Shown in pieces: positions 5,360-13,541 of a DNA stretch of 16,211 nt. The position numbers and the translations under genes were made by a program. Numbering within the stretch: the first letter of the stretch is position 1; every line of letters begins with the position of its first letter. Source of the DNA: an uncultured Porphyromonadaceae bacterium (GTDB lineage Bacteria; Bacteroidota; Bacteroidia; Bacteroidales; Muribaculaceae); contig CAMWLX010000034.1 of the NCBI GenBank assembly GCA_947175225.1, positions 1 through 16,211 of the forward strand, in the 5' to 3' direction. A model generated the notes under the pieces. It was not told the DNA's origin. It saw only the letters and a program-made list of their open reading frames with translations, and ran no database searches.

Positions 5360-7708
5360 ATGAAATCATATTTTACATTTCTACGAAGAAACAAGGCCTA
5401 CGCTGCCATCGATATATTCGGATTGGCGATCAGCATGATGTTTGTGGTGCTTATCGGTGGCTACACATGGCAGGAAATGCATACCGACCGACAACACTCT
5501 AAAGCCGACCGTATGTACTGGCTCGGACTTAATATCAATGGAGAGAAGTCAAAAGGATCCTGCTGGTATCTTCAGTTTCTCCTCAGAGACCGGTTGCCGG
5601 AGATAGAAAACTCCACCGCATTGTTCAGATTGACCCTCAATCTGAATCTCAGCGACCGTAAAATCCTGACCAACTGCTATATGGTGGATTCCACGTTCTA
5701 CGACATCTTCGATTTCAAGCTTATCCAAGGAGATCCGAAGAGCGTATTCAACCATCCCAATAATATCGTTGTCACTGCGGAATATGCGCGCAAGACATGG
5801 GGTGACGGAGATCCGATAGGAAAAAGCATCATCCTTGTAGAAGACGAACAGCCATTGGTGGTAGCCGGGATAATGGAACCCATGAAGCAAACAGCTTTTA
5901 TGACGGAAGACAGGCAACCGGTGGATATGCTGGTAAACTTCAGTATGCTCAAACACATCAATTCGTCGCTGTTCAGCACAGAAATGTATAATGCGGGAGA
6001 TGCCAATGTCATCATGCTTGCTAAAGACGGACACGATCTCATTAATCATAAGAAAGAGATAGAGGAAGCGGTGAAAAACGATTTCTGGCCCCTGAAACTG
6101 CCCGGTATGGACGGACATATAGAGGTTTACCCCTTCGAAGAGAGCTATTTTTCAGAAATCATCCCGCGCCATGCCAATTCCGGCGACCGGAAGCTTGTCA
6201 GTCTACTGTTCGGAGTAGGACTTGTCATCCTTCTTTTCGCTATCATGAACTATATCAACCTCACTGTCGCGCTTGTGGGAAAACGCGCGAAGGAAATGGC
6301 CACCAGACGTCTGCTCGGAGAAGACAGGCATCATATTATGTGGCGGTTGATCCTGGAAAGCACGGTCTTGTGCGCATTCTCGATGCTGGTTGGCATAGCT
6401 CTCGCGTTCATCATGAAGCCATATGCTTCCGCCGTTCTTAATACACCGATTGACATCACGGGATGTGTCAACGCAATGACAGTCTCTATCTTGATTCTGG
6501 TGCTGATGGTCATGAGTGTCGTTTCAGGAATAATCCCGGCCCTGATGCTCTCTGCAATGAAACCTATTGAAGCTGTAAAAGGAGAATTGCGCAGGAAATC
6601 AAATATGATTTTCGGAAAAACATTCATCGTAATCCAGAACGTCACCACAATCGTCATGGTGGCATGTGCGCTGACCATGTATCTTCAGGTGCGCCACCTG
6701 ATAGAAGCACCGCTGGGATATGATCCTCAAGGTATCGTCAAGATTCCGATTCAATTTACAGAAAACTTAGCGAACGACGCCATGCTTTTCAAGGATGAAC
6801 TAATGAAGCTGTCATGCGTAGAGAAAGTAAGCTTCTCTATGGGTGAACCTCATCAGCGTGGAAACAATAACACCGTGACGCAGGATGGCCGAACCATATC
6901 CTTTCGGGAGTTCGTGGCTGATTCAGTCTTTCTTGACATATTACGATTCAATATAAAGAAAGAACTTAATCATGCGTCAGGAATCAAACACTATCTCAAC
7001 ATGCAGGCTATCAGTGAGCTCGGACTTGACGATGATGCCACACATTATGTTCTTTCAGGCGATAGGATTCCAATAGCGGGAATAGTCTCCGACTTCAAGA
7101 TAGGAAATATACTGAGCAATCAATCTCCCGTCCGTATCATCGAGGCAAAACCTTTTGAAGATTTCTGGCCCTGGAACCTGCTAATCAAAACTACCGGCGA
7201 CCGCCAACAGGCAATCGAGCGCATTAAAGAAACATTTGAAAAGGTCTATCCCAAAGACCTTGCGGACTCAGCCTTAGAAATGCCTTTCCTAACCCAGCAG
7301 ATTGAGAAGGATTTTGACTATCAGAAGAATCTATCGACAATCCTTACCGTTTTCGCCATTGTAGCCATCATACTCTCCATTCTTGGCCTTACAGCCATGA
7401 GCACATATTATGTCCGCCAGCGTTCGCAAGACATCGCAATACATAAGGTGATGGGGGGAACAAGCACAGAAGTCCTTACAAAACTGGTGAGAACCTTCAT
7501 GAACTACGTGCTGATTGCCGCCGTCATATCCATCCCGATCATATACTACGTGATGAACGACTGGCTCTCTCAATTCAGTTACCGTATCAACATACATTGG
7601 TGGATATATGCATCATGCGCTTTGCTCGCCATCATAATCTGCTTTATATCTGTCGTAAGCCAGTGCAGTAAGGCCGCCAATGTCAATCCGATTAATTCAC
7701 TCAAATAA
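5360..7708 (+). CDS. ABC transporter permease, double FtsX/MacB type (first paralog)
   Basis: The 782-residue protein has the Bacteroidetes double-FtsX layout. TM1 is near residues 18-38. A MacB-type periplasmic core domain follows (about 45-270; FYDIFDFKLIQGDP is a family motif). Three TM helices span about 280-410, with the cytoplasmic segment KRAKEMATRRLLGE. TM5 lies near 425, then a second periplasmic domain (about 455-650), and three last TM helices with the matching segment RQRSQDIAIHKVMGG. The C-terminus NVNPINSLK is typical. These cytoplasmic segments resemble the coupling regions that touch the ATPase in MacB/LolCE-type (type VII) transporters. There is no ATPase domain in the chain; the ATPase is encoded at 10198-10872. 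The next gene, after a 5-base gap, is a close paralog, suggesting a heterodimeric permease. Confidence 0.9.
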   Translation: MKSYFTFLRRNKAYAAIDIFGLAISMMFVVLIGGYTWQEMHTDRQHSKADRMYWLGLNINGEKSKGSCWYLQFLLRDRLPEIENSTALFRLTLNLNLSDRKILTNCYMVDSTFYDIFDFKLIQGDPKSVFNHPNNIVVTAEYARKTWGDGDPIGKSIILVEDEQPLVVAGIMEPMKQTAFMTEDRQPVDMLVNFSMLKHINSSLFSTEMYNAGDANVIMLAKDGHDLINHKKEIEEAVKNDFWPLKLPGMDGHIEVYPFEESYFSEIIPRHANSGDRKLVSLLFGVGLVILLFAIMNYINLTVALVGKRAKEMATRRLLGEDRHHIMWRLILESTVLCAFSMLVGIALAFIMKPYASAVLNTPIDITGCVNAMTVSILILVLMVMSVVSGIIPALMLSAMKPIEAVKGELRRKSNMIFGKTFIVIQNVTTIVMVACALTMYLQVRHLIEAPLGYDPQGIVKIPIQFTENLANDAMLFKDELMKLSCVEKVSFSMGEPHQRGNNNTVTQDGRTISFREFVADSVFLDILRFNIKKELNHASGIKHYLNMQAISELGLDDDATHYVLSGDRIPIAGIVSDFKIGNILSNQSPVRIIEAKPFEDFWPWNLLIKTTGDRQQAIERIKETFEKVYPKDLADSALEMPFLTQQIEKDFDYQKNLSTILTVFAIVAIILSILGLTAMSTYYVRQRSQDIAIHKVMGGTSTEVLTKLVRTFMNYVLIAAVISIPIIYYVMNDWLSQFSYRINIHWWIYASCALLAIIICFISVVSQCSKAANVNPINSLK

Positions 7709-7713
7709 ACAAT

Positions 7714-10071
7714 ATGAAATCGTATTTTAAATTTCTTAGCAGAAACAAAGCCTACACGGCCATCGACGTATTCGGCCTTGCGGTCAGCATGATGTTTGTA
7801 GTGCTGATAGGCTGCTACACATGGCAGGAAAGCCATGTCGATAAGCAGCATTCCAAGGCTGACCGTATGTATTTTCTCGGTATGGACTTCAATGGAGATA
7901 AAATCAGGGGCACTCACTGGTATCTTCAGTTTCTACTGAAGGACAAGTTTCCGGAGATCGAGTCTGCAACCGGCATATATAGAAATAGCAGATGGCTTGA
8001 CTATGACGGCAAACAGGTTGCGACGGAATGCTTTTTCGTAGACTCAACATTCTACGACATTTTCGACTTCAAGCTTATCCAGGGTGATCCCAAGACAGCT
8101 CTCGACAATCCATCAAGCATCATTGTGACTCCTGAATACGCCCGCAAGGTATGGGGGGATGAAGACCCCATGGGAAAGAGCATAGTGTTCAATGTCGAGG
8201 AAGAGCCTTTTGTGGTGACCGGAGTGATGGAACCGATGAAGAACACTGCCCTGATGACAGAAGACAGGCAACCCGTAGACATGCTGTTGAATTTCTCAAT
8301 GATGAAGTATGTCAATGGTTCAATCGTAAATCCCAATATGGCCAACGCAACCGGCTCAGATCTCATCCTTCTTGCAAAAGAAGGACATGATCTTACGAAA
8401 AGGAAAAAAGAATTTGAAGAAGCTGTAAAGAACGATTACTGGATACTGAATCTTCCTGAAGGCGACACTCATCTTGAAGTCTATCCTTTGACCGGAAGTT
8501 ATTTCTCTGACGCCTATTCCTGGCATGTCAACTCCGGCAATAAAAAGATGCTGAAGCTTCTGCTGAGCGTCGGACTCGTGATCCTTTTGTTTGCCATAAT
8601 GAATTATATCAACCTTACTGTAGCGCTCGCAGGGAAACGCGCGAAAGAGATGGCAACGCGCCGTCTGCTTGGAGAAGACCGTGTTCAGATCATGTGGCGG
8701 CTTATCGCTGAGAGCACCGTTCTTTGCGCTTTTTCCATGGTCTTGGGTATAGCCCTTGCCTTTTTGATGCAGCCTTACGCCTCGGCGCTCATCCATACAC
8801 CTATAGACATTGCAGGATGTATAAACTTTACAACAATCATATTCCTAATAGTTGTCCTCTTGATAATGAGCCTCGCATCCGGAATAATACCGGCGCTCCA
8901 GCTTTCTTCCATGAAGCCCATAGAGGCGGCCAAAGGAGCGTTCAGAAAGAAATCAAACATGACGTTTGGAAAGATATTCATAGTCATACAGAATATCGCC
9001 ACCATAGTCATGATAGCATGTGCCTTGACAATGTATCTTCAGGTGCGCCATATGATCGATGCTCCGCTTGGATATAATCCGGAAGGAATCATGTGCCTAC
9101 CCTTTCAATATACAGAGAAGAGACAGCAGGACGCTGAGCATTTCAGAGAGGAACTTCTCAAACTCAGCTGTGTCGATAAGGTAAGTTTTTCGATGGGCCA
9201 GCCTCACAACCGAGGCAACAACAACACCTTCACCTATGAAGGAAAGACGATATCATTTCAGGAATTCGTTGTAGACACGGTGTTTATGGATCTTTTCGGA
9301 CTGAAACTTAAGAAAGACAATAACTCAGGTTCAGTCTTTTTCAGACATTATATCAACAACCAGGCACTTAACGAACTCGGTATCGACGAAAATGCAACCG
9401 ATTATCCGGCTTTCGGCAGCATGATCCCCATAGCAGGAATCCTTGAAGACTTCAAGATAGGCAATGTGTTGACCGAACAACACCCGGTAAGGATAATAAC
9501 TGCGAAGCCTTTTGCTGATAACCATTTCATACCCTGGGACATAATCATCAAAACGACGGGAGACAGACAGCAGGCACTTGACCAGGTAAAGGAAGTATTT
9601 GAAAAAGTTTATTCTAAAGAACTTTCTGATATGGTATTTGAAACTCCATTCCTGAGCCAGCAAATAGAGAAGGATTTCGAATATCAAGAAAGATTGTCAA
9701 CTATTCTTGCAATCTTCGCATTGATTGCTATTATGGTTTCTATGCTTGGGCTCATGGCAATGAGCACTTATTATGTACGGCAGCGTTCAGCCGACATCGC
9801 AGTTCACAAAGTGATGGGAGGAACAAGCTCAGAAGTAATGGCAAAACTTATCAGACCGTTTATGCTTTTCGTTCTGATTGCAGCAGTGTTGTCGATTCCT
9901 ATCATCTACTTTGTCATGAACGATTGGCTATCGCAATTCAGCTACCGCATTAGCATCTACTGGTGGATATATGCAGTGGCAGCCCTCCTTGCCATAATCA
10001 TATGCTTTGCATCGGTTGTGATCCAATGCTATAAGGCAGCCAACACCAATCCCATTAATTCACTCAAATAA
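7714..10071 (+). CDS. ABC transporter permease, double FtsX/MacB type (second paralog)
   Basis: The 785-residue protein aligns with the preceding permease from end to end, with most residues identical in the TM helices and coupling segments (KRAKEMATRRLLGED, RQRSADIAVHKVMGG, NTNPINSLK). TM positions are equivalent. Differences gather in the periplasmic domains, for example residues 85-105 (YRNSRWLDYDGKQVATECF), 195-215, and 525-545 where it has a few extra residues (KKDNNSGSVFFRHYIN). This fits duplication followed by divergence of the substrate- or adaptor-facing parts while the ATPase-facing parts were kept. It is probably one half of a heterodimer, although two homodimers sharing one ATPase cannot be excluded. 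Confidence 0.9.
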   Translation: MKSYFKFLSRNKAYTAIDVFGLAVSMMFVVLIGCYTWQESHVDKQHSKADRMYFLGMDFNGDKIRGTHWYLQFLLKDKFPEIESATGIYRNSRWLDYDGKQVATECFFVDSTFYDIFDFKLIQGDPKTALDNPSSIIVTPEYARKVWGDEDPMGKSIVFNVEEEPFVVTGVMEPMKNTALMTEDRQPVDMLLNFSMMKYVNGSIVNPNMANATGSDLILLAKEGHDLTKRKKEFEEAVKNDYWILNLPEGDTHLEVYPLTGSYFSDAYSWHVNSGNKKMLKLLLSVGLVILLFAIMNYINLTVALAGKRAKEMATRRLLGEDRVQIMWRLIAESTVLCAFSMVLGIALAFLMQPYASALIHTPIDIAGCINFTTIIFLIVVLLIMSLASGIIPALQLSSMKPIEAAKGAFRKKSNMTFGKIFIVIQNIATIVMIACALTMYLQVRHMIDAPLGYNPEGIMCLPFQYTEKRQQDAEHFREELLKLSCVDKVSFSMGQPHNRGNNNTFTYEGKTISFQEFVVDTVFMDLFGLKLKKDNNSGSVFFRHYINNQALNELGIDENATDYPAFGSMIPIAGILEDFKIGNVLTEQHPVRIITAKPFADNHFIPWDIIIKTTGDRQQALDQVKEVFEKVYSKELSDMVFETPFLSQQIEKDFEYQERLSTILAIFALIAIMVSMLGLMAMSTYYVRQRSADIAVHKVMGGTSSEVMAKLIRPFMLFVLIAAVLSIPIIYFVMNDWLSQFSYRISIYWWIYAVAALLAIIICFASVVIQCYKAANTNPINSLK

Positions 10072-10197
10072 TTTTTCATTTTATTAGGTTTAAAAGGTTT
10101 AAAAGGTAACCTATCATTGTCATAAAACACTTAAACCTCATAAACTATTTAAACTTTCTAAACAAATATACCCTTAAATAATTAAACAACTAAACAT
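10072..10197 (+). other. AT-rich gap with 9-bp tandem repeats and a possible hairpin
   Basis: AGGTTTAAA occurs twice in tandem (10086-10094, 10095-10103) and is followed by AGGTAACCT (10104-10112). AGGTTTAA (10095-10102) can pair with TTAAACCT (10131-10138). Further TTTAAAC-like words run to about 10165. No promoter match, terminator or gene is seen, and no Shine-Dalgarno sequence precedes the ATPase start. The ATPase is presumably reached by read-through from the permease genes. Confidence 0.5.
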
Positions 10198-10872
10198 ATG
10201 ATACAGATAGAAAACCTTACCAAGACATTCCGTACAGACGAAGTGGAGACCTTAGCTCTCCGCGGAATATCACTCGATATCAACAAAGGAGAATTCGTAG
10301 GAATCATGGGTCCTTCCGGTTGCGGAAAATCAACACTCCTCAATATCCTTGGACTGCTTGACAATCCCACAGAGGGGAAATACTCCCTCAATGGAACGGA
10401 AGTAACCAATCTGAAGGAAAAGGACCGCACTGCTTTCCGCAAGGGAAAGATCGGATTCGTGTTTCAAAACTTCAACCTTATCGATGAACTCAACATCGAA
10501 GAAAATGTAGAACTTCCCCTCAAATATCTCAAGATAGGGGCTAAAGAGAGGAAAGAAAGGGTAAAAGAGGCTCTAAAACGCATGAATATCGAGCATCGAG
10601 CCAAGCATTTTCCTCAGCAGCTCTCAGGCGGTCAGCAACAACGCGCTGCAATAGCTCGCGCAGTAGTCACAAGGCCTGAGCTTATCTTGGCAGACGAACC
10701 TACCGGAAACCTTGATTCTGTAAATGGCAAAGAAGTGATGGAACTTCTTACGGAACTGAACCGTGAAGGATCTACAATCGTAATGGTGACCCACTCACAA
10801 CATGATGCCGCATATACCCACCGCATCATAAACCTCTTTGACGGCAAGATTGTAGAGAAGACCCAACTTTAG
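10198..10872 (+). CDS. ABC transporter ATP-binding protein (MacB/LolD-type)
   Basis: The 224-residue ATPase has all core motifs. Walker A is GPSGCGKST at residues 39-47, the Q-loop is in FVFQNFNLIDELN near 90-102, the signature is LSGGQQQRAAIARA near 142-155, Walker B is LILADEPTGNLD near 162-173, and the H-loop His is in VTHSQHD near 199. Length and the ADEPTGNLD run are typical of the LolD/MacB/FtsE family, which powers FtsX-type permeases. It should drive the two permeases encoded just upstream, giving a TolC-HlyD-FtsX2-ATPase tripartite exporter. It is the last gene of the export operon. A MacB-like drug, peptide or lipoprotein exporter is plausible; the substrate is not known. Confidence 0.93.
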   Translation: MIQIENLTKTFRTDEVETLALRGISLDINKGEFVGIMGPSGCGKSTLLNILGLLDNPTEGKYSLNGTEVTNLKEKDRTAFRKGKIGFVFQNFNLIDELNIEENVELPLKYLKIGAKERKERVKEALKRMNIEHRAKHFPQQLSGGQQQRAAIARAVVTRPELILADEPTGNLDSVNGKEVMELLTELNREGSTIVMVTHSQHDAAYTHRIINLFDGKIVEKTQL

Positions 10873-10886
10873 CAATAAATAAATAA

Positions 10887-10994
10887 TTAGGTGCCGGATT
10901 AAGAACACTTATAGGTATTTGATGATGATAGTTTAGGTTAATGATGCAACAATGACGTTAGATCCCTATACCGCACATCTTATCCGGCATCTAA
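10887..10994. repeat. Long inverted repeat between ATPase and Rpn-like genes
   Basis: TTAGGTGCCGGATTAAG at 10887-10903 is inverted at 10979-10994 as CTTATCCGGCATCTAA, with one mismatch and one extra base. The 75-base interior holds a possible inner pairing (GGTAT near 10913 with ATACC near 10970). T-rich sequence follows (ACTTTTGATTTTTAC). It may be a folded transcript end of the export operon, a small MITE-like element, or a non-coding RNA. No coding frame is seen here. Confidence 0.55.
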
Positions 10995-11072
10995 ACTTTT
11001 GATTTTTACTTTTTATAGTATTTGGGATGCGTCGATCGGGGCTGATGGCACGCGGATTTTTAATAGCTCGGA

Positions 11073-11104
11073 TTTGCAGGTTTCAGATTTTTATCCTATC
11101 TTTG
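11073..11104 (+). promoter_or_regulatory. Bacteroidetes-type promoter of the Rpn-like gene
   Basis: TTTG (11073-11076), exactly 20 bases, then TATCTTTG (11097-11104) is a full match to TTTG-N20-TAnnTTTG. The transcript should start near 11107, about 17 bases before the ATG at 11124. The gene is therefore likely expressed apart from the sigma-54-driven operon upstream. Confidence 0.8.
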
Positions 11105-11123
11105 TGAAAAATACTGAAAAGCT

Positions 11124-12023
11124 ATGGATATAATCATTGACCCCCTCTCAGACTTGGGCTTCAAGTTCCTCTTCGGACGTGAGAAGATGTCAGAGCCTGT
11201 GCTCATGGACCTCCTAAATGCCATCCTGTGCAACGGTGAGGATTCTGAGAAAATAACCACACTCACTTACCTCAACAATGAACGGTCTGCCGAATGGAAG
11301 GACGGGAAGTCCATCCGCTATGACATCCTCTGCCAGACAGAGTCAAAGAAACGCTTCATCGTCGAGATGCAGAAGGCGAGCCAGCCGAAGTTTATAGACA
11401 GGGCAACCTTCTATGTCTCCCGGGGCATAGCGGAACAGGGATATAGGGGAAAGAAAGAGGAGGAAAGGGAATGGGACTATGCCTTGGAGCCGGTGATCGG
11501 GGTCTTTATCTGCAGCTCCCATGTGCGCGGACTTGAAAGGAAGCCCATCGTCAAAGCCTCGACGTTGGACGAGGAAACATTCAAACCGATAGGTACAAAG
11601 ACGCGTTATGTATTTGTGCAGTTGTCCTCGTTTGAAAAAGAGGAGGAAGAGTGTAATAATTTGGATGATCAATGGATTTATAACATTAAGAATATGGGAA
11701 TAAGGCAGGAAGTGGCATTCAAGCAAAACAGCGAGGTCTTCAGGCGTCTGGAGGAGGTAGCCAATGTAGCTACACTGACACCCGAGCAGCGGTATCACTA
11801 TGAGGCAGACGTCAAGATCGTGCGCGACACCCTCAACCAAATCCGCGGTGCATATCAGGATGGGGAAGAGACTGGAAAAGAAATGGGAATCAAGATAGGA
11901 AGAGCGGAAGGAAGAGCGGAAGGGAAGATGGATGTGGCACGTGAGATGAAGAAACGCGGCATGAACATCGGGGATATCATGCTCTTCACAGGACTTTCCG
12001 AGCAGCAGATTTCATCACTCTGA
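11124..12023 (+). CDS. Rpn-like PD-(D/E)XK nuclease family protein (PDDEXK_2)
   Basis: The 299-residue protein has the PDDEXK_2/Rpn layout common in Bacteroidetes. The N-terminal motif is DPLSDLGFKFLFG (residues 6-18). The presumed metal-binding core is RYDILCQTES (Asp67), then FIVEMQ (Glu81, Gln83), a D-X13-E-X-Q form of PD-(D/E)XK. A middle region follows (YYVSRGI/DYALEPVIGVFI-like). The C-terminus has a Gly/Arg/Glu repeat (GRAEGRAEGK, 259-268) and a final helical stretch (MNIGDIMLFTGLSEQQI) resembling a small DNA-binding motif. E. coli RpnA-type relatives promote recombination and cut DNA in vitro; others are annotated as transposases without proof. It has its own promoter and sits between an export operon and its probable two-component system, which suggests insertion. 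Confidence 0.85.
   Translation: MDIIIDPLSDLGFKFLFGREKMSEPVLMDLLNAILCNGEDSEKITTLTYLNNERSAEWKDGKSIRYDILCQTESKKRFIVEMQKASQPKFIDRATFYVSRGIAEQGYRGKKEEEREWDYALEPVIGVFICSSHVRGLERKPIVKASTLDEETFKPIGTKTRYVFVQLSSFEKEEEECNNLDDQWIYNIKNMGIRQEVAFKQNSEVFRRLEEVANVATLTPEQRYHYEADVKIVRDTLNQIRGAYQDGEETGKEMGIKIGRAEGRAEGKMDVAREMKKRGMNIGDIMLFTGLSEQQISSL
11898..11921 (+). repeat. In-frame 12-bp tandem repeat
   Basis: GGAAGAGCGGAA is present twice without interruption (11898-11909, 11910-11921) and encodes Gly-Arg-Ala-Glu twice. Copy number could change by slippage without shifting the frame. Confidence 0.8.
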
Positions 12024-12071
12024 TGTCCATTAAGATCCAATGGATTATATTTGATTGATCTTCAATGTGGG

Positions 12072-12163
12072 GATGGCGGTGGGCGTAGCCATCGCCGGGG
12101 AAGGACACGCGGGGAGGCTGGAAAGCTTCCCTCCCATAGGATGGACGCACGAATCGTGCGTCC
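12072..12163 (+). repeat. Cluster of palindromes, second REP-like family, left copy
   Basis: Three possible hairpins follow the Rpn-like gene: GATGGC (12072-12077) with GCCATC (12088-12093); GGAGG near 12113 with CCTCC near 12130; and the perfect GGACGCACG-AAT-CGTGCGTCC at 12143-12163, followed by TTTTCC. The last hairpin recurs inverted at 14775-14795 with its TTTTC flank. The final hairpin plus T-run could end transcription before the two-component genes. Confidence 0.65.
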
Positions 12164-12186
12164 TTTTCCAATCATATTTTTCAAAA

Positions 12187-12217
12187 CTTGGTTGTATAAA
12201 AAATTTTATTACTTTTG
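12187..12217 (+). promoter_or_regulatory. Bacteroidetes-type promoter of the two-component genes
   Basis: CTTG (12187-12190), a 19-base spacer and TACTTTTG (12210-12217) match the -33/-7 consensus. The G of the -7 box is only 4 bases before the ATG at 12222, so the message would be leaderless or nearly so. The regulator pair thus seems to be made by the housekeeping sigma factor rather than by sigma-54. Confidence 0.7.
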
Positions 12218-12221
12218 CAAC

Positions 12222-13541
12222 ATGAAGAAGACACTGCTTGTAGTAGATGATAATAAGGATGTGCTTTCAGCAGTCAGGATGCTTATGCGCCCAAAAGTTG
12301 ACGAGGTGATCACAGAGTCTAATCCAGCGTCAATACCCGGTTTGATTCAAAAGCACAAACCTCAGGTGGTGCTTCTCGATATGAATTTCCGAGCAACGAT
12401 CAACACCGGCAATGAAGGACTTTTCTGGCTCCGCGAGATAAAACGCATGGCTCCCGAAACCTCTGTCATACTCTTTACCGCATATGCGGATGTGGCTCTC
12501 GCCGTAGAAGGAATGAAGATAGGGGCTACCGATTTCATAGTCAAACCTTTTGACAACACAAATCTTTCAGACACTCTTCTGAACGCATTCGGCAACGACA
12601 AGAAAAAAACACAGCAAAAGGGTTCTTCTCCACAGATGCTATGGGGTGAATCTCCGGAAATGCAGCGAGTTCGTATGCTCGTAGAAAGGGTGGCTCCGAC
12701 AGATGCCAACATACTCATCACCGGAGAAAACGGTACAGGCAAGGATCTTCTTGCAAGGGAAATACATCGTCTTTCAAACAGATCGGCAGGTCCGATAGAA
12801 ATCGTGGATATGGGAGCCGTAATAGAGACTCTGTTTGAAAGTGAACTCTACGGTCATGCCAAGGGTGCTTTTACTGATGCTAAAACTGACAGAGCCGGTA
12901 AATTTGAAACTGCGCATGGAGGTACACTGTTTCTTGACGAAATCGGCAATCTCCCCTACCACCTGCAAGCCAAGCTTCTGACATCGCTGCAACAGAGAAA
13001 GATCACAAGGGTCGGCACAAATACTGCCCGCGACATAGACATAAGGCTTATCTGCGCTACAAACCGCAATCTTCCGCAGATGGTGTCAGAAGGAGAGTTT
13101 AGGCAAGACCTCTTCTATCGTATCAATACCGTGACCATCGAACTGCCACCGCTCAGAAACAGACCTGAAGACATCCCTGCCCTCGTCGAAATGTTTGTAA
13201 AGAAATACGCAGGTATATATTCAAAGCCGGAAGTCAAGGTTTCAGACGATGCCATGAAGAGACTTTGCTCACAATCCTGGCCCGGAAATATTCGTCAGCT
13301 TGAGCATACAGTGGAGAAGGCATTGATTTTATCAGACGGAACTACTCTTGGCATTCATGATTTTGACCTCCATGAATCACAAATTCCTACTTCCGGTCAA
13401 TCTACGACACTTGAATCAATGGAACGCAATGCAATTACTAACGCTATAAAACTCCATAGCGGCAACATGTCGGAAGTGGCTCGGCATTTAGGCATAACAC
13501 GCCAGACCCTTTATAATAAATTGCGTAAATATGGCATATGA
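12222..13541 (+). CDS. NtrC-type sigma-54-dependent response regulator (REC-AAA+-Fis HTH)
   Basis: The product is 439 residues in three domains. The receiver (1-120) has Asp9/Asp10 as the acidic pair, Asp53 as phosphorylation site and Lys108. The AAA+ sigma-54 activation domain (about 140-375) has Walker A GENGTGKD at 168-175, the sigma-54 contact loop GAFTDA at 215-220 (classic form GAFTGA), Walker B TLFLDE at 235-240, and the sensor region RQDLFYRINTVTIELPPLRNR. The C-terminal Fis-type helix-turn-helix is NMSEVARHLGITRQTLYNKLRK. The start at 12222 is chosen because the receiver begins there; the open frame 57 codons upstream runs through palindromes and looks non-coding. It overlaps the kinase gene by 11 bases. 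Its likely target is the sigma-54 promoter at 2553. Confidence 0.93.
   Translation: MKKTLLVVDDNKDVLSAVRMLMRPKVDEVITESNPASIPGLIQKHKPQVVLLDMNFRATINTGNEGLFWLREIKRMAPETSVILFTAYADVALAVEGMKIGATDFIVKPFDNTNLSDTLLNAFGNDKKKTQQKGSSPQMLWGESPEMQRVRMLVERVAPTDANILITGENGTGKDLLAREIHRLSNRSAGPIEIVDMGAVIETLFESELYGHAKGAFTDAKTDRAGKFETAHGGTLFLDEIGNLPYHLQAKLLTSLQQRKITRVGTNTARDIDIRLICATNRNLPQMVSEGEFRQDLFYRINTVTIELPPLRNRPEDIPALVEMFVKKYAGIYSKPEVKVSDDAMKRLCSQSWPGNIRQLEHTVEKALILSDGTTLGIHDFDLHESQIPTSGQSTTLESMERNAITNAIKLHSGNMSEVARHLGITRQTLYNKLRKYGI

Noticed and set aside
5549..6118. Long leftward open frame (189 codons) antisense to the first permease
   Set aside because: No family resemblance, no promoter match, and it overlaps well-supported coding sequence; it is expected by chance opposite such genes.
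11046..11061. Possible second sigma-54 promoter (TGGCAC) upstream of the Rpn-like gene
   Set aside because: The -12 position reads TTTTT without the required GC, and a full housekeeping promoter lies just downstream.
12026..12044. TCCATT/AATGGA hairpin just after the Rpn-like gene as a terminator
   Set aside because: Only a 6-bp AT-rich stem and no proper T-run; the palindrome at 12143-12163 with TTTT is a better candidate.
12051..12221. 57-residue N-terminal extension of the NtrC-type regulator
   Set aside because: The extension runs through the palindrome cluster and the promoter and has no family similarity; the receiver starts at 12222.
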